A stretch of 64,000 nucleotides of DNA from Paenibacillus piscarius (GTDB taxonomy: Bacteria > Bacillota > Bacilli > Paenibacillales > Paenibacillaceae), in NCBI RefSeq assembly GCF_022234545.1, contig NZ_JAIEUI010000013.1, positions 62,001 to 126,000 on the forward strand. The letters are read 5' to 3'. Under the pieces are notes generated by a model. That model saw only the letters and a list, made by a program, of their open reading frames with translations, was not told where the DNA came from and ran no database searches. The position numbers and the translations under genes are program-made. Shown here one piece after another: positions 26,367-34,977 of this stretch (position 1 is its first letter; each line of letters opens with the position of its first letter).

Positions 26367-27668
26367 ATGAAAGCGAAATTTTGGCGGAATAGCCTGGGGA
26401 TGGAGCCCGGCGACAACTGGAAACGGGAAGTGTCGGCTGGTATCCTGGCTTATTTTGCTTCAGTATATATTGTAATGGTCAATGCGGCGATTCTGCAGGA
26501 TGCCGGGATGCCGCTGCGCGCCGGAATGGTTGCCACCCTCCTGACGGCAGTGACAGGCTGCCTGCTGATGGCATTTGGCGGCAAAACACCGATTATCGTG
26601 GTCCCCGGCATGGGGATCAATGCTTTTTTCACGTATACGCTGGTGCATTCCATGAAGCTCGACTGGCGTGAGGCGCTGGCCGTGGTGGTGGTGACGGGTG
26701 TGATCTTCGCGATCGTAGCCTTCACCTCGTTCTACCGCATTCTCAGCGATGCGATTCCGCATAACCTGCAGCACGCGATTACGGTGGGGATCGGGCTGTT
26801 CCTGACCTTTATCGGCCTGCAAAAGAGCGGGATTGTCATTGCCCACGCCACCACCTTCGTCGCCATCGGGCATTTCAGTGATCCGGCGGTGATTACCTCG
26901 GTGGTTACGCTGCTGCTGGCACTGGTGCTGTTCATCCGCGGTACGCGCGGCGGCCTGCTGATCAGTATGATCGCGGGCACAGCCCTGGCCTATCTGCTGG
27001 GGGCAGCTCATCCCCCGCAGAGTACCGGCTCCGGGCATCTGTTCAGCGGGTATGGCGGGGTGTTCGCCAGCATGGACTGGAGCGGATGGGTCAGTCTTGT
27101 GTTCTGGATTGCAGTATTCTTGCTGCTGCTGATTGTGGTCTTCGAGAACATCGGGCTGATCGCTTCGCAGACGCTGATGGCCGGACGCCCCGAACGCTTC
27201 AAAAGCAGTCTGCGGGCGCTCTCCCTCGCCAACATCGCGGCAGGCCTGTTCGGCAGCAGTCCGGTGGTAGCTGCGGCGGAATCTACGGCCGGGATTGCTG
27301 CAGGCGGGCGCTCCGGCTTCACTCCGCTGGTCTCCGGCGTGCTCTTCGGCGCAACCTTCCTGTTCATCCCGCTGCTGGCGTATGTGCCGGACAGCGCCAT
27401 CGCACCCATCCTGATCGTGATTGGCGGCCTGATGGTCCAGAGTGTGCGGGAGATGGATTTTGCCGATATGACCGAGCTGTTCCCGGCGTTTCTCATTATG
27501 GTCATGATTCCCTTCACCTACAGCATTGTGGACGGCATGGCCTTCGGCTTCATCACCTACCCGGTAGTGAAGCTGGCGACAGGCAGGGGGCAGGAGGTTC
27601 CTCCGGCGCTGTACGGCATTGCCGGCCTGTTCGTTGCGAACTTCGTGCTCCATGCGCTAATGGGCTGA
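26367..27668 (+). CDS. NCS2-type purine permease (AzgA-like)
   Basis: The 433-residue polytopic protein shows signatures of the AzgA-like adenine/guanine/hypoxanthine permeases (PbuG, PbuO, YicO). These are REVSAGILAYFASVYIVMVNA, PIIVVPGMGINAFFTYTLV and GSSPVVAAAESTAGIAAGGRSGF. The last motif contains residues that line the substrate site in family members. It imports purine bases by proton symport; the exact base is unknown. No purine riboswitch core was found in the short upstream region. GCGGAGG precedes the ATG. It stands alone between the tcdA terminator and helD. Confidence 0.88.
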   Translation: MKAKFWRNSLGMEPGDNWKREVSAGILAYFASVYIVMVNAAILQDAGMPLRAGMVATLLTAVTGCLLMAFGGKTPIIVVPGMGINAFFTYTLVHSMKLDWREALAVVVVTGVIFAIVAFTSFYRILSDAIPHNLQHAITVGIGLFLTFIGLQKSGIVIAHATTFVAIGHFSDPAVITSVVTLLLALVLFIRGTRGGLLISMIAGTALAYLLGAAHPPQSTGSGHLFSGYGGVFASMDWSGWVSLVFWIAVFLLLLIVVFENIGLIASQTLMAGRPERFKSSLRALSLANIAAGLFGSSPVVAAAESTAGIAAGGRSGFTPLVSGVLFGATFLFIPLLAYVPDSAIAPILIVIGGLMVQSVREMDFADMTELFPAFLIMVMIPFTYSIVDGMAFGFITYPVVKLATGRGQEVPPALYGIAGLFVANFVLHALMG

Positions 27669-27755
27669 CCGTGTACGGAGGAAAAGTATGGTGTTCCTGG
27701 TCCTGTTGTGATATGATAGGCTGCTCACACAACTTAGGTGCATGCTTCCGGAGCG

Positions 27756-27798
27756 AGTTATGCTCGTAGAGATTCAGGAAGGGAATGCCCGCATAACT
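27756..27798. repeat. 8-bp inverted repeat upstream of helD
   Basis: AGTTATGC (27756-27763) and GCATAACT (27791-27798) are perfect inverted copies 27 bp apart, ending just before the helD ribosome-binding site. It may be an operator or a leader hairpin. Confidence 0.4.
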
Positions 27799-27816
27799 TT
27801 TAGGAGGTAACTGAAA

Positions 27817-29997
27817 TTGGAGGACAACTTTCAAAGTGCCTATCAAGAGGAAGAAGACAGGCTGAACGGGACGCTGGCAGAGATTGACGCTACTCTGGAG
27901 CGTTTGCGTAACACACCGGTGTACACGGGGCACGACTACACGGAGCAGGTGCTGGAGGATTCGCGGGAGCAGCGGCGCAAGGATCTGGCCAAGCTGAGAC
28001 AGGAGCCGTATTTCGGACGGCTGGATTTCCAGGGCAGTGACGAAGAGGAACGCAAGGCGCTGTATATCGGCAAAATCGGCGTAGACCGCGAGCAGGTAAG
28101 CGACCGGCCGCTAGTGATTGACTGGCGGGCCCCGGTGGCGAGCCTGTTCTATTCTTTTACCGGAGGAACGGACCCGGCCTCTTATGAAGCACCGGAGGGG
28201 CTGATTGAAGGACTCGTCTATCTGAAGCGCAACGTGGTAATCCGTAAGCAGATTCTGGAGCGGGTCGCAGATACATATAACCGGGACAGCGATGCCCCGG
28301 CGGTATCGGATGAATTCCTGGTCTACCGGCTGGGCGAGAACAAGGATAACCGGCTGCGGGATATCGTCTCGACGATTCAGGAGGAGCAGGACAAGATTAT
28401 CCGGGCGGCGAAGAATACGGCGCTGATTATCCAGGGGGTGGCCGGCAGCGGCAAGACGACCGTGGCACTGCACCGGCTGGCCTTCTTGTTGTATCAGTAC
28501 AAGGAACAGGTCTCGGCGGAGAAAATGATTATTTTCGCCCCGAACCGCATGTTCCTGGATTATATTTCGGATGTGCTGCCGGAGCTGGGCGTCGGCAATA
28601 TCGCCCAGAGCACCTTCCCGGACTGGGCAGCCGGAGTGCTGGATGTCACATTGCCGGAGCAGGATGCCTCGGAGGTCATGAGCCGCTGGTTCGAGACGGA
28701 AGGGGCGATGCCGGCCCTTACGGAGGAGACTCCCGGACGCTTCAAAGGCTCTACGGTGCTGATGGGCGTCATTGAAGCCAGCGTGAAGCGGCTGGAGACA
28801 AGCGCCGTCCCCGAGGGGGACTTCAGCCCGTGGGAAGGGGCGGTGCTGAAGCGCTCGGTAATTCTGCGCTGGCACAACGAGGAATACGCGCCTTATCCGC
28901 CGGCGAAGCGCAAGGAACGGGTAATGGCGCGGATTCACCGCTGGATCGAGATGGAGCTGAAGAAGAGCCCTTCAGCTGCCGCGATGAAGGACCGCAAGAA
29001 GAAAGGCGTAGCGCGCGAGAAGGCCTATAGCGCCAAGTGGCCGAAATACGAGCCGCTGAATATCTACAAGCAGATCTTCCGGGCGGCAAAAGCTCCGGAG
29101 GACTGGCCGGCGGGGGCACCGGAGGAGATTCCGCCAGCGGTGCTGAAGGAGACGGTCAAGGAGCTGAAGAAGGGGATTCTGCGTGAGGAGGATCTGCCTC
29201 CGCTGCTCTATATTCATTATCTGCTGAACGGCAGCGAAGGCACGGACCGCTTTGATCATATCGTCATCGATGAAGCGCAGGATTTCTCCCCGTTCCAGAT
29301 TGCTGTACTCGACCTGTATGTGAAGGGGCATTCCTTCACGATTCTCGGTGACTTATCCCAGGGGATTCATGCCTATAAAGGCGTACATGCGTGGTCTGAG
29401 ATGCAGACGCTGTTCGATGGAGAACATACCGCATACCATGCACTCACCCGCAGCTACCGTTCAACAATGGAGATCATTGAGTTCGCCAACGGCATTCTGT
29501 CAGCAGGGGTAGGCAGCGAACTGCTGGCTGTGCCGGTCTTCCGCAGCGGTAATCCGGTACGGCTGATCGCCTATGATGAGGCGCAGCCGGATGCTGCAGA
29601 GGGAGCGGCGGACAAGCGCTTCCGCGCCATCCGGCAGGCGCTGGCCCAGCTCTCCGGGCGCGAATACCGCACGGTGGCCGTGCTGACCCGCAGCCTGCGG
29701 GAGGCTTCGGAGCTGTACGCCGGGCTTAGCGGTCAGTTCGCTGATCTTCATCTGATCGACGGCAGTATGACGGAATACCGCGGCGGCTTGTCGGTGCTGC
29801 CGGTCTACCTGTCCAAGGGGCTGGAGTTCGATGCCGTCATCCTGGCGGACGCTGACAGCGCCCACTACGGGGCGGCAGCCTGGGATGCCAAGCTGATGTA
29901 TGTCGGCTGCACGCGTGCGCTGCATGAGCTGTGGCTGCTGCATGACGGCGCGCTTCCTCCTTATGTACAGCTGAGCGGAGACGGGACGGCCTCCTGA
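27817..29997 (+). CDS. helD: RNA polymerase recycling motor HelD
   Basis: The 726-residue UvrD/Rep-like superfamily 1 ATPase has a long N-terminal coiled coil (about residues 1-65). Then comes LVIDWRAPVASLFYSF, a HelD hallmark, and Walker A in GVAGSGKTTVAL (about 207-214). The DEAQDFSPFQ Walker B motif and the C-terminal helicase motifs SYRST and LSKGLEFDAVILAD follow. HelD binds RNA polymerase and releases it from stalled complexes and nucleic acids rather than acting mainly as a DNA helicase. The TTG start has TAGGAGGT 8 nt upstream. Confidence 0.92.
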   Translation: MEDNFQSAYQEEEDRLNGTLAEIDATLERLRNTPVYTGHDYTEQVLEDSREQRRKDLAKLRQEPYFGRLDFQGSDEEERKALYIGKIGVDREQVSDRPLVIDWRAPVASLFYSFTGGTDPASYEAPEGLIEGLVYLKRNVVIRKQILERVADTYNRDSDAPAVSDEFLVYRLGENKDNRLRDIVSTIQEEQDKIIRAAKNTALIIQGVAGSGKTTVALHRLAFLLYQYKEQVSAEKMIIFAPNRMFLDYISDVLPELGVGNIAQSTFPDWAAGVLDVTLPEQDASEVMSRWFETEGAMPALTEETPGRFKGSTVLMGVIEASVKRLETSAVPEGDFSPWEGAVLKRSVILRWHNEEYAPYPPAKRKERVMARIHRWIEMELKKSPSAAAMKDRKKKGVAREKAYSAKWPKYEPLNIYKQIFRAAKAPEDWPAGAPEEIPPAVLKETVKELKKGILREEDLPPLLYIHYLLNGSEGTDRFDHIVIDEAQDFSPFQIAVLDLYVKGHSFTILGDLSQGIHAYKGVHAWSEMQTLFDGEHTAYHALTRSYRSTMEIIEFANGILSAGVGSELLAVPVFRSGNPVRLIAYDEAQPDAAEGAADKRFRAIRQALAQLSGREYRTVAVLTRSLREASELYAGLSGQFADLHLIDGSMTEYRGGLSVLPVYLSKGLEFDAVILADADSAHYGAAAWDAKLMYVGCTRALHELWLLHDGALPPYVQLSGDGTAS

Positions 29998-30008
29998 TCA
30001 CAAATACA

Positions 30009-30067
30009 AAGAAACCTCCTATTGGAGAATGGCTGATGAGATGGCCATCTCCAGCGGGAGGTTTCTT
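30009..30067. terminator. bidirectional terminator between helD and the chemoreceptor gene
   Basis: AAGAAACCTCC (30009-30019) pairs perfectly with GGAGGTTTCTT (30057-30067), with further pairing inside (GGAGA with TCTCC). It serves two convergent genes. Confidence 0.85.
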
Positions 30068-30105
30068 CATATGCTTCGTTATCGTATTCTTCGTATTTCG
30101 GGGAA

Positions 30106-32121
30106 TCAGGCCTTGTCCTTCGCATCAATCTGGAACCGCTCTACCTGACTCTGCATATCCGCAGCCATGCCGGAGAGCGCTGAAGCGGAGGAGGTGATCT
30201 CCTCCATGGATGCGAGCTGCTCTTCGGTAGCGGCGGTTACGCTCTGGAAGGAGTCCAGCGCCGCCCGGGCGATGGTTGCCATCTCCTGCACGGAGGCTGC
30301 CACCTCTGAGCTGCTTGCGGACATCTGCTCCGTGATCGCGGAGACCTCATGGATCTGCTCACCCACCTGGCGGGTAGACTGTTCGATCTGCCGGAAGGCT
30401 TCGCCCGCTTCCAGGGTGAGCGATATGCCCTGCTCCACATCATGGGCCACCTGATGCTTCATGACCTCATAGGCGCTGGCGATGAGGCCAACCATCTCCG
30501 AGATGGTCTCCTGGATTTGTCCGGCGCTGAGGTTCGTGGCCTCCGACAGCTTGCGCACCTCGCCGGCCACCACTGCGAAGCCTTTGCCGTGTTCTCCGGC
30601 ACGGGCCGCTTCAATACCGGCATTCAGCGACAGCAGGTTCGTCTGCTTGGCAATCGCTGCGATCGCCGTGCTGGTCTCGGCGACCTTGGCGCTTAACCCG
30701 TTCAGCTCGGCGATCAGGGTACCGGAGCGCTGCACCGACTCACGGATTGTGTTCATCTGCGCTCCGACCTCCTGCATGCTGGCGTTGCCTGCGGCGACAT
30801 CCTTCTCCGTCAGCAGGGCTGCATTCACAATAGCCTCAGAGGCGGAGGCGATCTTCTGGATGCCGGTGGACATCTCCTCCATCGTGGTCGCTACTTCAGC
30901 AGACGCATAGGCCTGGGTCTCCACACCCCGGGTGGAGTCTTCCACCAGCTCTGTGACATACTCTACCGCCTTGCTGTTCTCGGCTGTGCTGGCGGTCAGC
31001 TCTTCACTGGCGGCAGCGAGCTGGCCGGAGGTCTCGGCCACCTCCTGCACCATCGTCCGCAGGGAAGCGACCATAAGATTATAATTGCCGGCCAGCTCGC
31101 CGATCTCATCCCGGCGGCTGGTCTGGACCGACTCATCCAGATAGCCTTCGCTTACCCGCTTGGCGGAACGGTTCAGGCGTTCCACCGGTCCGGTAATCCG
31201 GCGGATAATCAGGAAGGTGACCACGGCAGCCGCCAGCAGGGCGGCGACCAGGACAATGGCGGACTTGTACACAATCGGATAGACCGCTCTAGTATATTCA
31301 TTCTCGGGCAGCACCCCCGCCAGGGTGAATCCGGTAAGCTCATTGGTGATGTAGAAGCCGTCCATTTGCGTATCGGCGGAGGCATCCCTGTAGGAGATTT
31401 TACCTGCCGGCCCTTTGCCGGTTCCGGCTGCCATTGCGCTGCCCGCTTCGGCACCAACCTCTATGGAGGGGTGATAGACCACCTTGTTGTTGCCGTCCAG
31501 AATGAATACATAACCGCTGTCCCCAAGGTTCACATTCTTGGCCAGCTCCATAAGCTCATTCATACTGATGCTGATCGTAATGGCGCCTTTGCCGTCCGGG
31601 AACGCCCTCGACACCGGCAGGATGTAGCTATTCGTGACTTTGGAGAAAATCGGATCGATCACCGAGGTCTTCTCCGGCGTCTTGAGTGCATCTATGTACC
31701 AGTCGCGTACGCGCGGATCGTAATTATCCGGCTTGGAATCCGGCGCAAGCATATATTGGCCCTCCTCGTTGCCCAGAGCCACGATATCGACCTCAGGATG
31801 CTCCTCCTTGAACTTGTCGATCAGCTTCCGCGCTCTGGCAGGATTGGCAGAGAGGTCCGCGCTGCTCATCTGGTAGGCCAGCTCATTCACACCTGCGCTC
31901 TCCAGGAGGACTAATTGTGAGAGTGTTTTATCCAGCAGGTGAATGCTGGAGCGGGTGGTATCTTCCATTTTGGTGCGCAGGGCCGACTCCGAGGTCTGGG
32001 TGGAGATGCCGACCAGCGCCAGGGAAGGAAGCACAATTGCTGTAATAATCAGCAGCATCAGTTCAGTTCTGAGCTTCGTGATCCGGAATAGGCGCTTGGC
32101 AGATTTTGCTGGTGTTGTCAT
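30106..32121 (-). CDS. methyl-accepting chemotaxis protein with a dCache-type sensor
   Basis: The 671-residue chemoreceptor has a first membrane segment (about residues 20-38) and a large extracellular dCache_1-like domain. A second membrane segment (about 288-308) leads to a HAMP domain (RRITGPVERLNRSAKRVSEG) and a long coiled-coil signalling domain. The hairpin tip is IAKQTNLLSLNAGIEAARAGEHGKGFAVVAGEVRKL. The sensor holds NYDPRVRDWYIDAL: Tyr134, Arg139, Trp141 and Tyr142 match the YxxxxRxWY part of the amino-acid-binding dCache motif, but the acidic positions expected later look absent. The ligand is therefore unknown. AGGAGG precedes the ATG. Confidence 0.93.
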   Translation of the reverse strand: MTTPAKSAKRLFRITKLRTELMLLIITAIVLPSLALVGISTQTSESALRTKMEDTTRSSIHLLDKTLSQLVLLESAGVNELAYQMSSADLSANPARARKLIDKFKEEHPEVDIVALGNEEGQYMLAPDSKPDNYDPRVRDWYIDALKTPEKTSVIDPIFSKVTNSYILPVSRAFPDGKGAITISISMNELMELAKNVNLGDSGYVFILDGNNKVVYHPSIEVGAEAGSAMAAGTGKGPAGKISYRDASADTQMDGFYITNELTGFTLAGVLPENEYTRAVYPIVYKSAIVLVAALLAAAVVTFLIIRRITGPVERLNRSAKRVSEGYLDESVQTSRRDEIGELAGNYNLMVASLRTMVQEVAETSGQLAAASEELTASTAENSKAVEYVTELVEDSTRGVETQAYASAEVATTMEEMSTGIQKIASASEAIVNAALLTEKDVAAGNASMQEVGAQMNTIRESVQRSGTLIAELNGLSAKVAETSTAIAAIAKQTNLLSLNAGIEAARAGEHGKGFAVVAGEVRKLSEATNLSAGQIQETISEMVGLIASAYEVMKHQVAHDVEQGISLTLEAGEAFRQIEQSTRQVGEQIHEVSAITEQMSASSSEVAASVQEMATIARAALDSFQSVTAATEEQLASMEEITSSASALSGMAADMQSQVERFQIDAKDKA

Positions 32122-32657
32122 GGAAGTTCCTCCTGAATTCTGAATAGATACCCGTTAAAAAATTTTCCATATCTCAAAGTAACTAGATAATTTAATATAT
32201 ATTTCGACATGAATCGACTAAATAATAAGTTTTTCGTCAAAATTTTTTAGTGCAAATAGACTCGCATTTCAGTTCATTATCACGCAAGTCCGTGTGGTAC
32301 TTTTCAGGTGGAGAATAACTATAATTATTCTTGAACTTGTAACCCAGGGCGGCCTGTGGCTTAATAATAAGTGTCCGGCCGGGCAAGATTACTTCTGGAA
32401 GGAGGCTGATGACGACATGTTTTCAGAATACGAGGTGGTTTCCGTCTAAGACGGAGACCTGATTAACGGGAGGCCGCGAGGCCTCCTTATGTATAAGCAG
32501 CGGCCGTGGAATTGCGCTGACTTTAATATATAGCTTAATACTGACCAACTACTGACCGACCGCAGGTTAACAATGAATGTAGACGCTGCCCGCAGGGTTT
32601 AATATAATGAATTTAGGGTTTTTACCAAATATGAGGAGAAGGAAGGAGGCAGGTGCA
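32122..32657 (+). other. gene-poor region upstream of the chemoreceptor and CD3324 genes
   Basis: The left part (32122-32330) is AT-rich and should hold the chemoreceptor promoter on the minus strand. The right part has a short frame with a good ribosome-binding site (AAGGAGG at 32399-32405, MFSEYEVVSV from 32417). Two hairpins follow: CCGTCT with AGACGG near 32442-32455, and GGAGGCC with GGCCTCC near 32471-32489. No T-run follows them. No known riboswitch was recognised. Confidence 0.4.
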
Positions 32658-32798
32658 ATGAAGAACAAGAATCATGCAGTGATCGGACGGATCGGAACAC
32701 ACCTGTTGAAGGAGGAAATGAAACGTGAGTTACGTCAATGGAAGGGATGTGCTCCCCCCGGGCCTGCTCGAAGAGCTGCAGAGCTACATACAGGGTGA
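32658..32798 (+). CDS. possible small protein overlapping the CD3324 gene
   Basis: A 46-codon frame opens with ATG at 32658, preceded at 8 nt by a strong AAGGAGG. It begins MKNKNHAVIGRIGTHLLKEE, continues basic and helix-prone, and overlaps the next gene by 74 bp in another frame. The first half looks like real coding sequence, while the C-terminal half is dictated by the overlapping gene. It may be a small regulator, or a leader whose translation helps expose the downstream start. No family was recognised. Confidence 0.35.
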   Translation: MKNKNHAVIGRIGTHLLKEEMKRELRQWKGCAPPGPARRAAELHTG

Positions 32799-33006
32799 GC
32801 TGCTCTACATCCCCAAGAGAGCGGAAGAGCGGGTAAGATGGGGCGAGAACAGCGGCTCCCGGCAGGAGATCGCCGCCCGCAATGAAGAGATTTTCTGCAA
32901 GCACCGCAGCGGCTGCTCGGTGAACGAGCTGCAGAAGAGATATCATCTATCCGAGGAAAGCATCCGCAAGATCATCTCCAAGATGCGGCTGGCCGTGAAC
33001 AGCTAG
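32725..33006 (+). CDS. CD3324-family DNA-binding protein
   Basis: The 93-residue protein begins MSYVNGRDVLPPGLLEELQ, followed by YIQGELLYIPKRAEERVRWGE, the signature of the CD3324 family found in Firmicutes. The C-terminal half (ELQKRYHLSEESIRKIISKM) forms a helix-turn-helix, so DNA binding, perhaps Mor-like activation, is likely. The GTG start has GAAGGAGGA about 8 nt upstream. No obvious partner gene is adjacent. A terminator follows. Confidence 0.82.
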   Translation: MSYVNGRDVLPPGLLEELQSYIQGELLYIPKRAEERVRWGENSGSRQEIAARNEEIFCKHRSGCSVNELQKRYHLSEESIRKIISKMRLAVNS

Positions 33007-33033
33007 TCTGGGATGCTGACAACATATGAGTTG

Positions 33034-33072
33034 TAATCATAGAACCACAAAGTTTAGTTCTAATCATAGAAC
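33034..33072 (+). repeat. 12-bp direct repeat TAATCATAGAAC
   Basis: TAATCATAGAAC occurs at 33034-33045 and again at 33061-33072, 27 bp apart start to start, immediately before a terminator. Its purpose is unknown. Confidence 0.6.
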
Positions 33073-33117
33073 AAAGAGCATGGCTCCCGCCGGTGGCGGC
33101 GAGGTCATGCTCTTTTT
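33073..33117 (+). terminator. intrinsic terminator after the CD3324 gene
   Basis: AAAGAGCATG pairs perfectly with CATGCTCTTT, enclosing an inner GC-rich hairpin, and is followed by TTTTT. Confidence 0.88.
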
Positions 33118-33196
33118 AACGTCTGCTGCAGGTATGGTATGATAGGTAAAGTAGTTATTCTATCGAAATCTTAGATGACAGCAAGGAAGTGTAGGG

Positions 33197-34501
33197 ATGG
33201 ATCTATTCTCGCTGGGAGAAGACAACGGGAACGGCCGGCTGCTTGCCGACCGGATGCGGCCCGGCAATCTCGATGAATATATCGGGCAGGAGCATATTAT
33301 AGGCAAGGGCAAGCTGCTGCGCAGGGCGATTGAAGCGGACCAGGTGTCCTCGATCCTGCTGTACGGGCCTCCGGGCTGCGGCAAAACCACTCTGGCCCAT
33401 ATCATATCACACCACACGCAAGGCGAGTTCGTACGGCTGAATGCGGTGGAGGCCTCGGTGAAGGATGTACGTGAGGTGATTGAACGCGCTCATAGCAACA
33501 AGGCGCTGTACGGCTCGAAGACGATTCTGTTCCTGGACGAGGTGCACCGCTTCAACAGCTCCCGCCAGGATGCGCTGCTGCCGGCGGTGGAGCAGGGGAC
33601 GATTATCTTCATCGGCGCGACGACGGAGAACCCGTTCCACTATGTGAACGGGGCCTTAATGAGCCGCTCGACCCTGTTCCAGCTGGAGCCTCTGAGCAGC
33701 GGGCACAGCCTGCTGGCTATGAAGCGGGCGCTGGCCGATGAACAGCGGGGCCTCGGGTTCATGGACCTGAAGGCGGATGAGGATGCGCTGGAGCATATCG
33801 CCGCGATGGCGAACGGCGATATCCGCCGGGCCTTGAATGCGCTGGAGCTGGCGGCGATGACGACGGCCCCGGAGAAGGACGGCAGCGTGCATATTACGCT
33901 GGAGGTGGCGGAGGAGTCGATCCGCCGCCCGATTGTGAAGGCGGACGAGTCTACGCAGTATGATGTGCTGTCCGCCTTTCACAAGAGCATCCGCGGGTCC
34001 AGCGATGCCGCTTTGTTCTGGTTCCTCTATGCGGTGGAGAAGCTCGGGATGGACCCGATGACCTTCATCCGCCGCCTGATCGCCGCCAGCAGCGAGGATA
34101 TCGGCCTGGCGAATCCCCAGGCGATGGTCCAGGCGGTCAGCGCGCTGGAGGCTTACCGCAATAACGGCTGGCCGGAGGCGAAGCTGAATATTGCGCAGGC
34201 CATTCTCTTCGCCGTGGAGAGTCCGAAGTCGGACGGCGTGGTGAAGGCCATCGCGAACGTCATGGGCACCCTGGAGGAGCTGAAGTCGGCCGAGGTGCCG
34301 CTGCATCTGCGGGATACGCATTACAAAGGGGCCGCCCAGCTCGGCCACGAAGGCTACCAGTACCCGCACAACTTTCCCGGCCATTATGTGAAGCAGGATT
34401 ATCTGCCGAAGACGATTGCCCGGAAGGTGTTCTATCAAGCCACCGAGCAGGGCAATGAGGCGAAGATCCGCCACAACCAGCAGCTGCGCCGCGGGCAGTA
34501 A
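33197..34501 (+). CDS. rarA: replication-associated recombination protein RarA (MgsA), AAA+ ATPase
   Basis: The 434-residue clamp-loader-like ATPase has Walker A GPPGCGKTT (residues 57-65), Walker B ILFLDEVHRFN and sensor region FIGATTENPFHYVNGALMSR. A C-terminal MgsA tetramerisation domain has HYKGAAQLGHEGYQYPHNFPGHYV. RarA acts at stalled replication forks. In B. subtilis (yrvN) it lies next to cymR; here the cellulase operon and mnmA come between. AAGGAAG precedes the ATG. Confidence 0.96.
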   Translation: MDLFSLGEDNGNGRLLADRMRPGNLDEYIGQEHIIGKGKLLRRAIEADQVSSILLYGPPGCGKTTLAHIISHHTQGEFVRLNAVEASVKDVREVIERAHSNKALYGSKTILFLDEVHRFNSSRQDALLPAVEQGTIIFIGATTENPFHYVNGALMSRSTLFQLEPLSSGHSLLAMKRALADEQRGLGFMDLKADEDALEHIAAMANGDIRRALNALELAAMTTAPEKDGSVHITLEVAEESIRRPIVKADESTQYDVLSAFHKSIRGSSDAALFWFLYAVEKLGMDPMTFIRRLIAASSEDIGLANPQAMVQAVSALEAYRNNGWPEAKLNIAQAILFAVESPKSDGVVKAIANVMGTLEELKSAEVPLHLRDTHYKGAAQLGHEGYQYPHNFPGHYVKQDYLPKTIARKVFYQATEQGNEAKIRHNQQLRRGQ

Positions 34502-34508
34502 CTCCTTT

Positions 34509-34540
34509 ACCACCGTATGTCTTTCATACGGTGGTTTTTT
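34509..34540 (+). terminator. intrinsic terminator after rarA
   Basis: ACCACCGTATG pairs perfectly with CATACGGTGGT around a 5-nt loop, followed by TTTTT. Confidence 0.92.
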
Positions 34541-34570
34541 CTTTTTGCGGTGCGGGCAAGTATCTGCGTG

Positions 34571-34672
34571 GATACATTACGCCGGATGAGCGCGCGCGGG
34601 CCGAATGTATGCGGAAAAGCGACTACATTCCGCCGGATGGAGGCGAGCGGACCGGATGTATGCGAAGTTGCT
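34571..34672. repeat. two tandem copies of a 51-bp dispersed intergenic repeat
   Basis: Two units with a period of 51 bp each run from ACATT(A/C)CGCCGGATG to (A/G)ATGTATGCG. A third, diverged copy containing CCAAATGTATGCGAAAAACG lies at about 40741-40802. Both sites are just downstream of terminators and outside genes, which suggests a small non-coding repeat family. Confidence 0.7.
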
Positions 34673-34769
34673 GATTTTGTTCTTTTAGAGCCGATTCGAC
34701 GGACAGGAAGCGCCCCGCAGGCGATAAATATGCTGGAAAGCGGATGTTTTTGCTGGAAAACGTATATTT

Positions 34770-34798
34770 TTCACAAAAAATAATTGTAAATATATAGA
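34770..34798 (+). promoter_or_regulatory. probable sigma-A promoter of the cellulase operon
   Basis: TTCACA (34770-34775), a 17-bp spacer and TATAGA (34793-34798) in AT-rich DNA lie about 180 bp before the GH9 start. This leaves a leader of roughly 170 nt with no recognised structure. No convincing CcpA site was seen. Confidence 0.45.
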
Positions 34799-34977
34799 AT
34801 TAAATTCCTGTATGTGGTATATGTGTAGATAGGGATTTGTTTTCCTTAATTTGTAATAAGGAGGCGGTGAATGGGATACCGTGGGTGAATGTCTGCAAAG
34901 AGCATTTGGGGAGGTATTGTGGGTGTGTCCAGTCAAGCTGGATGGACTGACAAGAAATCGAAGGGAGATGAGAAAGG

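Noticed and set aside
32399..32490. A magnesium (M-box), manganese (yybP-ykoY) or guanidine-II riboswitch
   Set aside because: The hairpins lack the conserved core sequences of these classes.
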